Below are positions 45,478-55,400 of a DNA stretch of 64,000 nucleotides, one piece after another (position 1 is the stretch's first letter; each line of letters starts with the position of its first letter). The stretch lies in contig NZ_JACYXJ010000004.1 in NCBI RefSeq assembly GCF_014842925.1, positions 1 to 64,000 of the forward strand, given 5' to 3'. The notes beneath the pieces are model-generated. The model made no database searches. It was not told where the DNA came from and was given only the letters and a program-made list of their open reading frames with translations. This stretch comes from Roseibium polysiphoniae (lineage in GTDB: Bacteria; Pseudomonadota; Alphaproteobacteria; Rhizobiales; Stappiaceae). Made by a program: the position numbers and the translations under genes.

Positions 45478-47394
45478 TCACTCAGATGCATGATGTTTCT
45501 TCGTCAAAGGCGATGACTGCGCCTGCAGGTCGAGGAGTTGCGAGACCTGTTCCAGAACCTCTTGCGCAATCTGTGGGAAAAGCTCTGCCCAATTGCCGAA
45601 TTGCGGCGAGCTCACCACGAGCGCAGAAGGGTACCACAGCGCTTTGCCAGCGTCTGCATGCCAATACCAGGGTCTGGCAGGGCGTGTAAGGACGATCGCT
45701 GCCTTGCCCAAGGCTCCTGCCACATGCAATGGAATCCCGTCCGGTCCAATGACCAGGTCCATCTCCGAAAGGACACAGGACAGATCGACAAGGTCCTTGA
45801 AGTGAACGCCCGTATCAACGATGTCCGGAAACGCTTTCAGCTGATGTCGCGTGTCGTCCCAGGCAACGCTGAAAACGGTTCCCGGGAACTCTCTGAGCGC
45901 AGGGCCGTAGTCCTCAAGCAGCAGTCCGGGTCGAGAGGCATCCCATGCCAAGGCGATCCAGGGCCTTGGAAATTCTGATAAGGCCAGGCGCCAATGTTCG
46001 GTTCTGGCTTCCGGAGGGCTTATGTAGGGCAGGGAGGTCGTCACATCGCCGCGTATCGCCTCCGGTATCGCAAGCAGAAGCGAAATGGGAAAGGAAACCA
46101 CATCTTCCGTTTGAGGCGGGGCCTCTCGGGCTAAATCGATCCCGGTATAGGCAATGGCATCGAACAATTCGGCCAACTGCGAGAGCGTTTGCGATCCCGA
46201 CAGGGTTGCCCCTGATCCCTTGCTCATCTGCAGGACGAAGCGCAAAAGGACGATCAGTTCCAGATTTGTAATGCCTGTATCAACGACATAATTTGCGGTC
46301 GAGAGTGCCTCAGCTAAAGACTGGTCATTTGCAATCAGATCGGCTGGTAACCCCAGGGTTTCACCAAGAGGCACCTGATCGAAAGTGCCAACCGCTTTGT
46401 CGATCTCGCCGGTGGACAGATAGCAGTCGCGGGCCAAGTTCCACAATCGTTGGGATTTGTCAGCTGGAAGCTTCGCATGATTTGCAATCAGCGGCTCAAG
46501 CAGGCGCAGCGCCTGCTCCGAAAGGCCAGCCATGCGATAGGCAAGAGCAAGCGCAAGGCTGGCGTCGATGCGATCCGGGTTTCGCTTAACAACGGGCAGG
46601 AATTCCGCAAGGGCAGCACGTGGTTCCCCACGCTCGATCATCACACGCACATGACAAAGCCAGGCAGGAAGCAGGTCCGGAAAGAGCGTCGTCGCACGTT
46701 TTGTGACCCGTTGAGCCTCGCTCAGGTAGCCCAGGGCTGCCAGGTTCGATGCAATGGCAATCATGAAACCTGGATTTTCAGGCGCCTTCAGATGGGCCTT
46801 TTGCAAGTAGTGGGAGGCTTTTTCATTGTCCCCCAGGCCCGAGAGAATTTCGCCGATGAGGCCGTTGAGGTCTGCATTTTCAGGGTCCCGTTGAAGGGCG
46901 TCCTGAGCAAGTTCCAAAGCCGGAGGATAAATGCCATGCGCGGCATAGAGCTGGGACATTGCCCGCACAATGCCTATGTCTTCCGGATGGGCGGCGCGCA
47001 CATCTGACAGGAGCACTTCAGCTTCGGAAACCTGACCGTCCTTGATAAAGAACTGGGCCTTCAAGATCGCCGCATCAGCGTGCATTGGATCACTTGAAAG
47101 GGCTTGGTCGACGAACGCTTGCGCCTTGTCTTCTTGCTGGGCCAAAACAAACAGCTGAGCGCAGAGTGACAGGATATCCGCGTTGTTCCCGGCGAGCGTC
47201 AAGGCTTTCTGTGCGAGGGACTGTGCAGCCTCCAGATCACCGAGCTCCATGCGGATCTTCAGAAGCGCTTTAAATGCATCGATAGAACTGGGCGAGAAGT
47301 CCAGAACGCTTTCATAAATCAAAGCAGCACTCTCGCGTCGGCCCGCGTCATGATGCTCTTGGGCAGCCTTCAGACGATCTTCAATCAAGAGCAT
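45478..47394 (-). CDS. TPR protein with glycosyltransferase-like C-terminus
   Basis: The 638-residue protein has many tetratricopeptide repeats in its first half (about 5-330; examples are YESVLDFSPSSIDAFKALLK and AEVLLSDVRAAHPEDIGIVR). The C-terminal part (about 430-625) resembles heptosyltransferase/GT9-like or O-GlcNAc-transferase-like domains: MDLVIGPDGIPLHVAGALGK and VLTRPARPWYWHADAGKALW-YP correspond to the nucleotide-sugar side of that fold. No signal or membrane helix. TPR-glycosyltransferases often glycosylate proteins. Within the spike operon it could modify a secreted protein or act as a scaffold. Confidence 0.72.
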   Translation of the reverse strand: MLLIEDRLKAAQEHHDAGRRESAALIYESVLDFSPSSIDAFKALLKIRMELGDLEAAQSLAQKALTLAGNNADILSLCAQLFVLAQQEDKAQAFVDQALSSDPMHADAAILKAQFFIKDGQVSEAEVLLSDVRAAHPEDIGIVRAMSQLYAAHGIYPPALELAQDALQRDPENADLNGLIGEILSGLGDNEKASHYLQKAHLKAPENPGFMIAIASNLAALGYLSEAQRVTKRATTLFPDLLPAWLCHVRVMIERGEPRAALAEFLPVVKRNPDRIDASLALALAYRMAGLSEQALRLLEPLIANHAKLPADKSQRLWNLARDCYLSTGEIDKAVGTFDQVPLGETLGLPADLIANDQSLAEALSTANYVVDTGITNLELIVLLRFVLQMSKGSGATLSGSQTLSQLAELFDAIAYTGIDLAREAPPQTEDVVSFPISLLLAIPEAIRGDVTTSLPYISPPEARTEHWRLALSEFPRPWIALAWDASRPGLLLEDYGPALREFPGTVFSVAWDDTRHQLKAFPDIVDTGVHFKDLVDLSCVLSEMDLVIGPDGIPLHVAGALGKAAIVLTRPARPWYWHADAGKALWYPSALVVSSPQFGNWAELFPQIAQEVLEQVSQLLDLQAQSSPLTKKHHASE

Positions 47395-47470
47395 TGAAAC
47401 ATCCGGTTTCGATCATGAATTAATGCTGGTTCAATCAGCGGCAACAGTTAGGAGGGGCTTGCGATCGACA

Positions 47471-48124
47471 TCACCCTACGCTCACCCGCGTTGCGTCCAG
47501 GCGAACGTCTTCCTTCGCGGTGATCAAGGAAATCTCGCTGGTTTGGGTTGCAACGTGATCAATGTTTTGCACCAGTGTGCCGGCATTCAACGTCTCGGTT
47601 TCCCGAACAGCGCTTGTGCGCGTGTCGACCGTTGTGGTGATCGTGCGCGCAGAAACCATCTTGTCGATGATGTTCTCAAATGTCCGGGTGAAGCTGGAAA
47701 CACACCGCTTACCCGTTTGAGTCAGGCTCTCTGCGAAAACAGTCAGTTTTTTAGCGGTCAAATGAAGATCCGGCGCGGCGATGTCGATTTGTTGGCCGGA
47801 CTTGATCTGAAGATGGTCGGCCCCCGGCACGGAAAGCTGAGCTACGAGGGATTCCCGCCGCTCCAGAACGGAAAGGATGTGTGCTTCTTCACCCTGAACA
47901 AAAACAAGAACACGATCGCCAATGGCGGGAGCGAGCAGGCAACCAGCGGCTTGCGTGGCATGAACCGGATCGCTTCCTGCCACATCCACCAGCGCCTCGT
48001 GTTCGGTGATTAGAGCAGTCACCGAACCGGTCAATAGAGAGCCTTGATCGCCTTCCTTTGCCCGTAGCTCTTCTCCGTTTCGAGCGGTGGCGGGCGTAGA
48101 GTGCGACTTGCGCGGGGTAACCAT
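47471..48124 (-). CDS. DUF3540 family protein
   Basis: The 217-residue protein has an OB-like N-terminal part (GSLLTGSVTALITEHEALVDV, then LLAPAIGDRVLVFVQGEEAHILSVL), resembling the gp5/VgrG OB fold, followed by a repetitive beta-helix-like tail (LQIKSGQQIDIAAPDLHLTAKKLTVFAESL). DUF3540 genes are often found beside vgrG and DUF2169 genes. I chose ATG 48124, which has GGAG seven bases upstream. It may be a spike accessory or adaptor. Confidence 0.75.
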   Translation of the reverse strand: MVTPRKSHSTPATARNGEELRAKEGDQGSLLTGSVTALITEHEALVDVAGSDPVHATQAAGCLLAPAIGDRVLVFVQGEEAHILSVLERRESLVAQLSVPGADHLQIKSGQQIDIAAPDLHLTAKKLTVFAESLTQTGKRCVSSFTRTFENIIDKMVSARTITTTVDTRTSAVRETETLNAGTLVQNIDHVATQTSEISLITAKEDVRLDATRVSVG

Positions 48125-48175
48125 TCGTGGTCTCCAAACTCGTGTGAAGGCGGCCTGTATAGGTTTGCCCAAGCG

Positions 48176-49285
48176 TTACATAAATGTTTGCATGCCGACG
48201 ATTGCTCCCAGCGGGTTCATCGTGGCACTTAAATTGGTGTTCTTTGCAACGACAGCACCAGCTTCGGCGACCGTGCTGACAGCCTTGACGGCCGTAGTTC
48301 CCATGTCGGCACCGACGTTTTTCAGCATCGCCCCAACATTGGATGCCGTGACTTCATTTGCCGTAATTTCTACTTTGTCTTTTTTTATCTCGGCCTTGAT
48401 CTGGCAAATATCGAATTTGTAGTGACCGACGTCAAACTTCCAGCCGTAGAGGTTTAGCTTGGTAAGGACCGAAATGCTCACGACGGCCGCCAATGACATG
48501 TGAAATTCGGCGGCGAGCTTGAGGCTGACCTTCCCGCCCATAAAGAGCTTCGAACTTCCGCCATGATGAGTGCTTGAGGTGTTCGCGTAAATTTCTTTAA
48601 AAGAGTCTGCTTTGTATATTTCGTATTTATTGTGCTCATAATACTTTCTGGAGACGCTTGTGGTCTTTGTGTATTCTTCACCATTGATCGTTATTTTTGA
48701 TTTATAATAAGATTGCTCAATATCACCCAGGCCATCTGCTGCCGCTATATATATGTTTTGGGCGACGCCGTCAGTATTCGTGCCTGATTCGATGGTCACC
48801 GTGCCTTCTGTACTTTCCAGATGAATGTCGCTGGTCGCGTTGATCGACATTTTTTCGCCGGCCTTTACCAGGATACGCCCATCGCAAGCCAGTAGTATGC
48901 CATTTCCGCCGCCCGCCGCGTTGGTGTAGATCCCTGCGTCCGTCTCGGTTTCTATCTGGTGCGCTGGAAAGTAACCGGCGTAGGCGGCCTCACCCGCGTT
49001 GTAGGCGCTTTGTTCCATATCTGAATACTGGCCAAGGCGCAGGATCGCGCCCAGTCCTGCGTCATCGGACGTCGTCGAGCCATCGCCCACGGTCGCGGGA
49101 ACGTAAAAGTAGGTATAGGTGTTCTGGTAATGGGTTCCCGTATCGGATTGCATCAAAGCCTGATCATCTGTCCGATTGGACAGTGCCTGGTTTAGCGCAG
49201 CGATTTGGTTGCTCTGGGCGTTATTGGTTGTCTCCAGCGCATCAATATCATTTTGAAGTTGCGTAATGCGAGGCGTCCTGGCCAT
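48176..49285 (-). CDS. Spike-like or cargo protein with coiled-coil and beta-helix-like segments
   Basis: The 369-residue protein starts with a coiled coil (about 6-40, heptads in LQNDIDALETTNNAQSNQI), then a region ending in short beta repeats (GRILVKAGEKMSINATSD, IHLESTEGTVTIESG) like those of VgrG tails (DUF2345-type). The rest is rich in Lys, Tyr and Ser, with an Ala/Gly-rich end (GADMGTTAVKAVSTVAEAGA). No catalytic motif is apparent. It follows vgrG after 35 bases. A trimeric spike extension or a secreted effector are both possible. Confidence 0.6.
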   Translation of the reverse strand: MARTPRITQLQNDIDALETTNNAQSNQIAALNQALSNRTDDQALMQSDTGTHYQNTYTYFYVPATVGDGSTTSDDAGLGAILRLGQYSDMEQSAYNAGEAAYAGYFPAHQIETETDAGIYTNAAGGGNGILLACDGRILVKAGEKMSINATSDIHLESTEGTVTIESGTNTDGVAQNIYIAAADGLGDIEQSYYKSKITINGEEYTKTTSVSRKYYEHNKYEIYKADSFKEIYANTSSTHHGGSSKLFMGGKVSLKLAAEFHMSLAAVVSISVLTKLNLYGWKFDVGHYKFDICQIKAEIKKDKVEITANEVTASNVGAMLKNVGADMGTTAVKAVSTVAEAGAVVAKNTNLSATMNPLGAIVGMQTFM

Positions 49286-49320
49286 CGAATGCTTCCTCTA
49301 AAAACATGAATCTCGAAAAT

Positions 49321-50850
49321 TTAAACGGCACCATCGCTCATTTGCATGACAATGCCCGAGCTTGTTCTCGTGCGATGGGCCACATTTTGGTTTGTCGATG
49401 TGATCGGATTGGTCTGTTCACCGTTGGAGACTGCGCCAAGGATAATCGGCCGATCAGGATCACCGTGGATAAAGCCAAGGATCACTTCGGTTCCGATCAG
49501 CAAAGTTGAATGGGCGCCATAGCCGTCTCCGCCGCCGTAAGGCTCCATTTTCCGGATCTGAGCACTGGCCTTGCCTTTTGATAGACCGCTTTCTTCATCC
49601 AGGATTCGAACCTTGTAGCGCCCGTAATCGTCAAGTTCAGCGCGTTTGCCCTCTGTTTCGCCATCGATCACAGCGCTCAGGTAACCATGCACGGTCGGCT
49701 TGGGCGTTACGCAGGGCGTTCGATAGCCGGCGTCAAACGGGACACACCTGAAGGAGTTGTTATAGGGAGCCGCTGTCTTGTCAGGCGAACTGAAACCGAA
49801 TGGCGTGGTCATCGTGATGCTATGATCAACCTCAACCACGATATAGAGCCCGTCCAGATCAGAGATCGGATGATCGGTCAGTTTGAAAAACAGGCCGGGT
49901 CGCAACAGCGGGATGTTACTTTGACCGCGAAACGAAAGATATTCCGACTGCAGCTGTTCCACACGCCGCTTCGCGAGAAAATTTCCCTCAGAAACAGTGC
50001 TGTAATTCTCGCCATAAAGAGTGCTCACGCCCTGGCCTTTGTGGGACGCATTTTCGGAAACAGACAGTGAGACCTTTGGCGTTTCCTCGTTGTATTCGCG
50101 CAGTGCGAGCGTGCCGCTGGAGGCTGCATATTCGGCATTGAACGACCAGATTGCAAAATCACCTTGGCTGAGAATTTGTTGTTTGCTGCGGTAGGGAAGC
50201 TCCTCGGTCAATTGCCGACCGGAGAGTTTCTTGAAGTGCTCCTTCCGGTCCCCAAAAACGATCTTCTCCTGATCGCCGTCATGCTGGAAGGTGAAGAAAA
50301 TCCCGAATTTCTCACAAAGCCGGCATATGAAATCGAAATCCGTTTCGCGGTACTGCATCACGAAATCGAGCTTCGGGTAGCTCGATTTTTCAGCGAGCAT
50401 CTGATGCTGAAGCGTTCGAGCAATGCGATTGGAGGATGTGCTCGACCCGGCTTTGTTGGCATCGGAGAGCTCACCCTCAACAATGTCGACGACGGTCACG
50501 TCCTTGTCGGACCCGTAGACCTGGTTCTGGGCGCTATAGCGCAACATGGCAAAACCCGGCTCGATCGAAAAGCCGTAACAGAACTCACGATTGGGGGTCG
50601 GGTCGAGGGTTCTGGCCTTGGACACAACACCATGCACGACCGCCGTTTCATCGACGATCGTCAGTTCAAGTTTTACGGCTTTGCCAATCAGGGGATCCAG
50701 CGAAATGGGATCTTTGGACAAGACATCGACATTGAATTCATAGGCGGAGCCGATCGCCTCATGCCCCGAAACGCTTTCGACGTGAACGTCGTCGGAGGCC
50801 ATTCCCGGAAGGGTCAGTTTCATTTTCTGGACGATATCGCCATTACTCAT
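49321..50850 (-). CDS. vgrG: T6SS spike protein VgrG (TssI)
   Basis: VgrG trimers form the tip of the tail tube. The 509-residue protein has the gp27-like part (DVHVESVSGHEAIGSAYEF; FICRLCEKFGIFFTFQHDG), the linker with GLYIVVEVDHSI, and the gp5-like OB domain with DDYGRYKVRILDE and ILGFIHGDPDRPIILG. It ends shortly after the OB domain, so it is a short VgrG without an effector extension; cargo must bind separately. The start has AAGG upstream. Confidence 0.95.
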   Translation of the reverse strand: MSNGDIVQKMKLTLPGMASDDVHVESVSGHEAIGSAYEFNVDVLSKDPISLDPLIGKAVKLELTIVDETAVVHGVVSKARTLDPTPNREFCYGFSIEPGFAMLRYSAQNQVYGSDKDVTVVDIVEGELSDANKAGSSTSSNRIARTLQHQMLAEKSSYPKLDFVMQYRETDFDFICRLCEKFGIFFTFQHDGDQEKIVFGDRKEHFKKLSGRQLTEELPYRSKQQILSQGDFAIWSFNAEYAASSGTLALREYNEETPKVSLSVSENASHKGQGVSTLYGENYSTVSEGNFLAKRRVEQLQSEYLSFRGQSNIPLLRPGLFFKLTDHPISDLDGLYIVVEVDHSITMTTPFGFSSPDKTAAPYNNSFRCVPFDAGYRTPCVTPKPTVHGYLSAVIDGETEGKRAELDDYGRYKVRILDEESGLSKGKASAQIRKMEPYGGGDGYGAHSTLLIGTEVILGFIHGDPDRPIILGAVSNGEQTNPITSTNQNVAHRTRTSSGIVMQMSDGAV

Positions 50851-50880
50851 GACCTTATTTCCTCGCTGCTATGAATTTTG

Positions 50881-51285
50881 TCAGGGGCTCGGATTCAGCA
50901 ATCGAATCTGGGAAGGAACGAGCGTTGTGCCGACTGAATTAGGTGATAAACCGTTTTGAAGTGTGGGATCTAAAAGGGCTCGTGTCGCAGGCATGGCCTG
51001 TATGAAGAACTTGACCGAGCCTTTCACATTGCGGCTGTTGGAACAGACCATTCCGGAGGCAACTCCGGGCCCGGGCCCACTGATCGTGGCTGGAGCCAGG
51101 TTCGTCATGTTGTGGCTCGGCATGCACATCAGCAGGCATCTGAAACAGGTTGGTATCTCGGTTGCCCTGAACCCCATGCTAAACAATGGGATGGGCACAG
51201 GCCCGACCGGTGTCGGTTGCAAATAAACGTCAGGAACCGAGAAATCCATGCCAGGGATCGGGCCCTGTGAATTTACAAAAGGCAT
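50881..51285 (-). CDS. PAAR-like spike tip protein (DUF4150)
   Basis: The 134-residue protein starts MPFVNSQGPIPGMDFSVPDVY and has a PAAR-like cysteine and glycine-rich core (CFRCLLMCMPSHNMTN). It should cap VgrG, encoded immediately after it. The ATG at 51285 overlaps the stop of the pentapeptide gene by one base (TAATG). The longer open frame upstream reads that gene out of frame and is not real. Confidence 0.85.
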   Translation of the reverse strand: MPFVNSQGPIPGMDFSVPDVYLQPTPVGPVPIPLFSMGFRATEIPTCFRCLLMCMPSHNMTNLAPATISGPGPGVASGMVCSNSRNVKGSVKFFIQAMPATRALLDPTLQNGLSPNSVGTTLVPSQIRLLNPSP

Positions 51286-52406
51286 TAGAGTGCTCCTCCG
51301 TTCGGGGCATTTTCTCCATCCAGAGCGACCATCTTCGGAGAATACAATTCGCCAATCGCCCGGTCCTGATCCGTGTCGATCCGGCTTCCTGAGGCGCCGA
51401 GCATGACCGTGCCGTCGGTTTTGGCGGCATGCAGTTTGGTATTGAAAAAGGTTGTTGCGGCCAAATTGGCACCCGAGATGTCGGCGTGAGAGAATTCCGC
51501 CTGCCTGAGATCGCATCTTTCGAACAACGTCGCCCTGCAGTCAGCCTCCTGAAAAACAGCCGAGAAGAGCGTGGATCCGGTGAAATTGGCTGCACTCAGA
51601 CTTGCGCCCGCGAAATTCGACATCGGCAAAGTACTTCCGGAAAGGTCAATGCCGTCGAGTTGGCACTTGGTGAAGCCTGTTGAATTTCCAGAGATCCCGG
51701 TTAGGCGCGCATCCTGAAAATCGCATTCTGCAAACACCGAGGCATCGAGTTGGGCTCCGGTGAAATCAGTTCCGATAAATGTCGCCTGATAAAAAGTGCA
51801 GCGTTGCCATGACTGATTTGAGAGGTCTTTCCCGGAAAGATCCGCATCTGCAAACACGGCCGTGTCGATATAGGCGTTTGAAATGTCGACACCGCGCAAG
51901 TCAGCGTCTGTCAGCATGAAGTTCGACAGTGCTGCACCCGACAGGGAAATATTCTGAAGGCCGCAGGCCAGAAGAGCGCATCTGTAGATGGCGGCGTCTT
52001 GAAGGCTTGAATTTTCAAGGTCGACCTTTGCAAGCGACACCTGATCAAGCTCCGCCGTCAGGAAGTTCGCGGCTTTGGCGGAACCGGCCACCAACTGCGC
52101 CCTCTCAAGAGAGCAACCCGCCAGATTTGCGCCGTCCATATTGCATTCAACGAACTGGGTGCCCTTGATGATGGCACCGGAAAACCGGCAGCCTTGCAGT
52201 TCACAGGAGACAAATTGGGCCTCTGTCAGATCAGCATCTTCGAAATCACATCCGCTCAGGTCGCATTGAATGAAGCGTGCCTTGCTCAGATTTGACTTGT
52301 TGAACTTGAGGCCTGGGCCACTTCGCAAAAGCACAGGCTGCTCGTGCTCGACGAATGCAAAAATATCCTCGATCGTAATCGGCTTTAGGTCGGGCATCTT
52401 AGGCAT
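51285..52406 (-). CDS. Pentapeptide-repeat protein
   Basis: The 373-residue protein consists mainly of A(D/N)LXX pentapeptide repeats (about 35-330; for example CDFEDADLTEAQFVSCELQG), which fold as a square right-handed beta helix. No signal or catalytic domain is seen. It overlaps the preceding DUF2169 gene by 8 bases. Such repeat rods next to DUF2169 and DUF4150 genes are thought to help load or extend the spike; the exact role is not established. Confidence 0.88.
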   Translation of the reverse strand: MPKMPDLKPITIEDIFAFVEHEQPVLLRSGPGLKFNKSNLSKARFIQCDLSGCDFEDADLTEAQFVSCELQGCRFSGAIIKGTQFVECNMDGANLAGCSLERAQLVAGSAKAANFLTAELDQVSLAKVDLENSSLQDAAIYRCALLACGLQNISLSGAALSNFMLTDADLRGVDISNAYIDTAVFADADLSGKDLSNQSWQRCTFYQATFIGTDFTGAQLDASVFAECDFQDARLTGISGNSTGFTKCQLDGIDLSGSTLPMSNFAGASLSAANFTGSTLFSAVFQEADCRATLFERCDLRQAEFSHADISGANLAATTFFNTKLHAAKTDGTVMLGASGSRIDTDQDRAIGELYSPKMVALDGENAPNGGAL

Positions 52407-55400
52407 GGGTCGGCTGCTCCAGCGAAGTCATGCCAAGATTTGCGCCCGAAAGGTCGCAGCTGGCGAGATTGGCCTCCAGCAAGTTGGCCGCATAGAGGTT
52501 TGCCGCTCGCATGGAACAGCGTCTCAAGTCTGTCTGGTTCAATGCTGCAGAAAACAGATTGGCACCGAAGAAGTCGCTGTCGGCGAGCTTCGATTTGCCA
52601 AACAGGCAACTCTTGAAGGAGCCGAGTCTCAGGTCGGTTGCCTCCATATCGCAGGCGTTGAAGAAGCAGGAATGGCAAGACGCTCTCACAAAACAGGATT
52701 CCTGCAACTTCGCTGTGTTCCAGGAGGTCTCTCGCGCTTGCAACGCATCGAACCGGCTGCTGCTCAGGTCGGAGTTGCCCATGAAGCCAACGGAAAACAG
52801 GGAGGCGCGTCTGAAGTCTACGTTCGGAGCCTGGATCTCCATAAACGCAACGCGTTCCATCGATGTGTCTGAAAAGTCTGCATTGGCGAGTGGCAAGGAC
52901 ATGAACACCGCGCGCTCGAGCCTGCTGCCTGCGGCCGAAAAGCCGTTTGCGCTGCCAAGTAGCATCTGTAAATCCGAGACCTTGCATCCTCGGAGGCTCA
53001 CGTTGTCCAGGGTGCACTCAATCAACTGACTCTCGGACAGGACAGCTCCGTCAGCGGTGAGGTCTGAAAGATCAGACCGAATGACCGTCAGGCCGTTCAG
53101 AGTGGCGTTGGTCAATGTCGCGCCACGCAGGGAGGCCTGGCTGATGTTTGCCTTGGTTAGATCGGTTCCACTCAGATCCGCGCCGTCGAGCGTGGCGCCA
53201 GCAAAAACGGCCTTTCCAAGTTTCGCTCCGGCAAAGTTCGCACCCGTCAGGTCCGTGTTTTCAAAGAAAGTTCCGCTCAGGTCCAGACCGCTGAAGTCGG
53301 CATTGCGCAAATCTGCTCCTGCGAGGTCGGCGCCTTTGAAGTCTTGCCCGGATGCGAGGCTTTCGACGACGAAAGTGCCAAGCCGCTCGGCCACACCAGG
53401 TAGAAGTGGCTCAAATGGACAAAGCGGGGCAGGTGACATTTGCCTGCCCGTTGCCAGGGCCTCTGCCACACTGGTCTCCGCCTCGTCTATTTTTTGCAGC
53501 GAGTCGGTCTTGGCCTTTTGGGCCTTTTCCGGCGGTGTAAGTCCGTCCATGGCTTCGCTGTCAGGCGGCGCTATGTCCTGAACACGAGACATGAGTCCGC
53601 TGATCGGGTCGTCCTCAGTGCCTTCGGGAACAAGATGCGAGGCCATCGAAAGGAGCTTGCCTTCCGCCGCCGCCAATGCCTGCTCCATGGCTTCTGTGCT
53701 TAGTCCATCTTTGTATTCGGGAAGTTCGGGGATGAGTGCATCCCGTTTAAAGGATGTCTCACGCGGGGCGATCTCTGGAAGAGGCAGTGAGTCGCCGATC
53801 ATGTCCAGAAACTCATCATCAAGACCCTGCTGCAGCGTGGAGGGGTCGCTGATCTGGTCCACCATCCCCAGATCCACGTCATTCAAGCTCGTGCGTGCCT
53901 CATGCAGCAGGGACCCTTCTGGCAATCCCAGGGCACGCGCGCGGGCCGTTTGAAACTGTTTCTCTACGGCCTCGGTATCGGATCCGCTTGGCTCATCGAA
54001 AATCTGGAACGCTTCATTGATCGCGGCCTCGATTTCGTCGGCGCGCTCGGTCTCATTCGGGTCGATGATTGACAGCATCTGATCCTGGGCGGAGCCCAGC
54101 TGTGTTTCCAGCTCCTTCAGTCCAACCGCCACGTCCTTGTCGAGCTCAAGATCCTGATACTTCGCCAGTTTCTCATCGCTTACAATCGGCGTTCGAGCGA
54201 TGTCCGGCAAGACGGCGTTCGGCGCTGCCGTCACGATGGCCCGGCGCTGTATCTCGGCTTTCGCCATCTCCTCGTCCATCCGCGCCATCAAGGCATCTTC
54301 GAGGGACTTCATGTCATCCATCAAGGCGGCGAGATCCAGGTCACCATTTTCGATTTCTTCAGATGTCGGTTGCGCAACGAGGGGGAGGTCGCCAAATGCA
54401 TTTTCATCGACCGGAGGTATGAGCTCCGGTGGCATTTCCTCGTCTTCCATGAATTTTCTGGCGGCCCAGTTTTGGTTTTCCAGAAACCGGATCCGGTCTG
54501 CCTGAGCCTTTTCAAGTTTTTCCTGACGCCGCGCGCTTACTTTGCCTTGAGCGACCTCGGGCATCAGCTGAAAATCCGAGAGAGCATGTTTGTGAGCCTC
54601 TTCCGGATCAGTGCGTTTGTTGAAGACATCTAGATAGTAGTCCGCAGGACGTGGTTCGGCATCGACATGCTCAACCGCAATCATGATCGTACCGATATCT
54701 TCGGCGAACCGGTCGGCGCCCCTGATAAGTCCCCGAAATGTAAGAACAGCCTTCTCGACGTTCGGAAAGAGGGTGACGGTGTCACAAACCATCGTCGTTT
54801 CGGTGAAGCTTTCGTCGTGGGGTTGGTGAAAGAACCCACGCGTTCTCAGTCGTGGCAGCTGCCCGCCTACCGTCGACGTGCCCCTGGACATGCCCGAGAT
54901 GGCAAATGTTTCACCACCCTCGAAATAGCCCTCGAACCTTTGATCGTCCGGCGCATCGCAGTGAAATAGCGGATTGAAATCCTCCGGCTTGAGCGGAGAG
55001 ACCTTTTTGATCCAGTGTTGGTCGTAGGTTCCCGCATAGCGCATGCGCTGGGCATCATCCGGTGCCAAGGGACCAAAATGGGCAGGCTGCGGTACATCGT
55101 CAATCGATCGGATCGGCGAATTGAGATCTTCGACGTTCGGCAGAGGAGCATCATAACCCGCATTCACGATCCTTCGGGAGTCATGCCCCTTTCCATGCGG
55201 GTTCAATTTGAAGTTTTGGCCGCCGAACGCTTGGACATTGCCGACGGGCATTTTGTGAAATGGCTGTGCCGGTAGCATCTCTATGCCCTGATCGGTCAGC
55301 CTCCAGTAACGATCTCCGAATACAGCGAGCCGTTTCTCCCAGCCACCAAGTCGAGCAATGACTTTTTGACCTTGGACAGGTTCATCCGTTGGCGCCAGCG

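Noticed and set aside
51286-51516. N-terminal extension of the DUF4150 frame
   Set aside because: It reads the pentapeptide gene out of frame, and the MPFVNSQ start matches the family.
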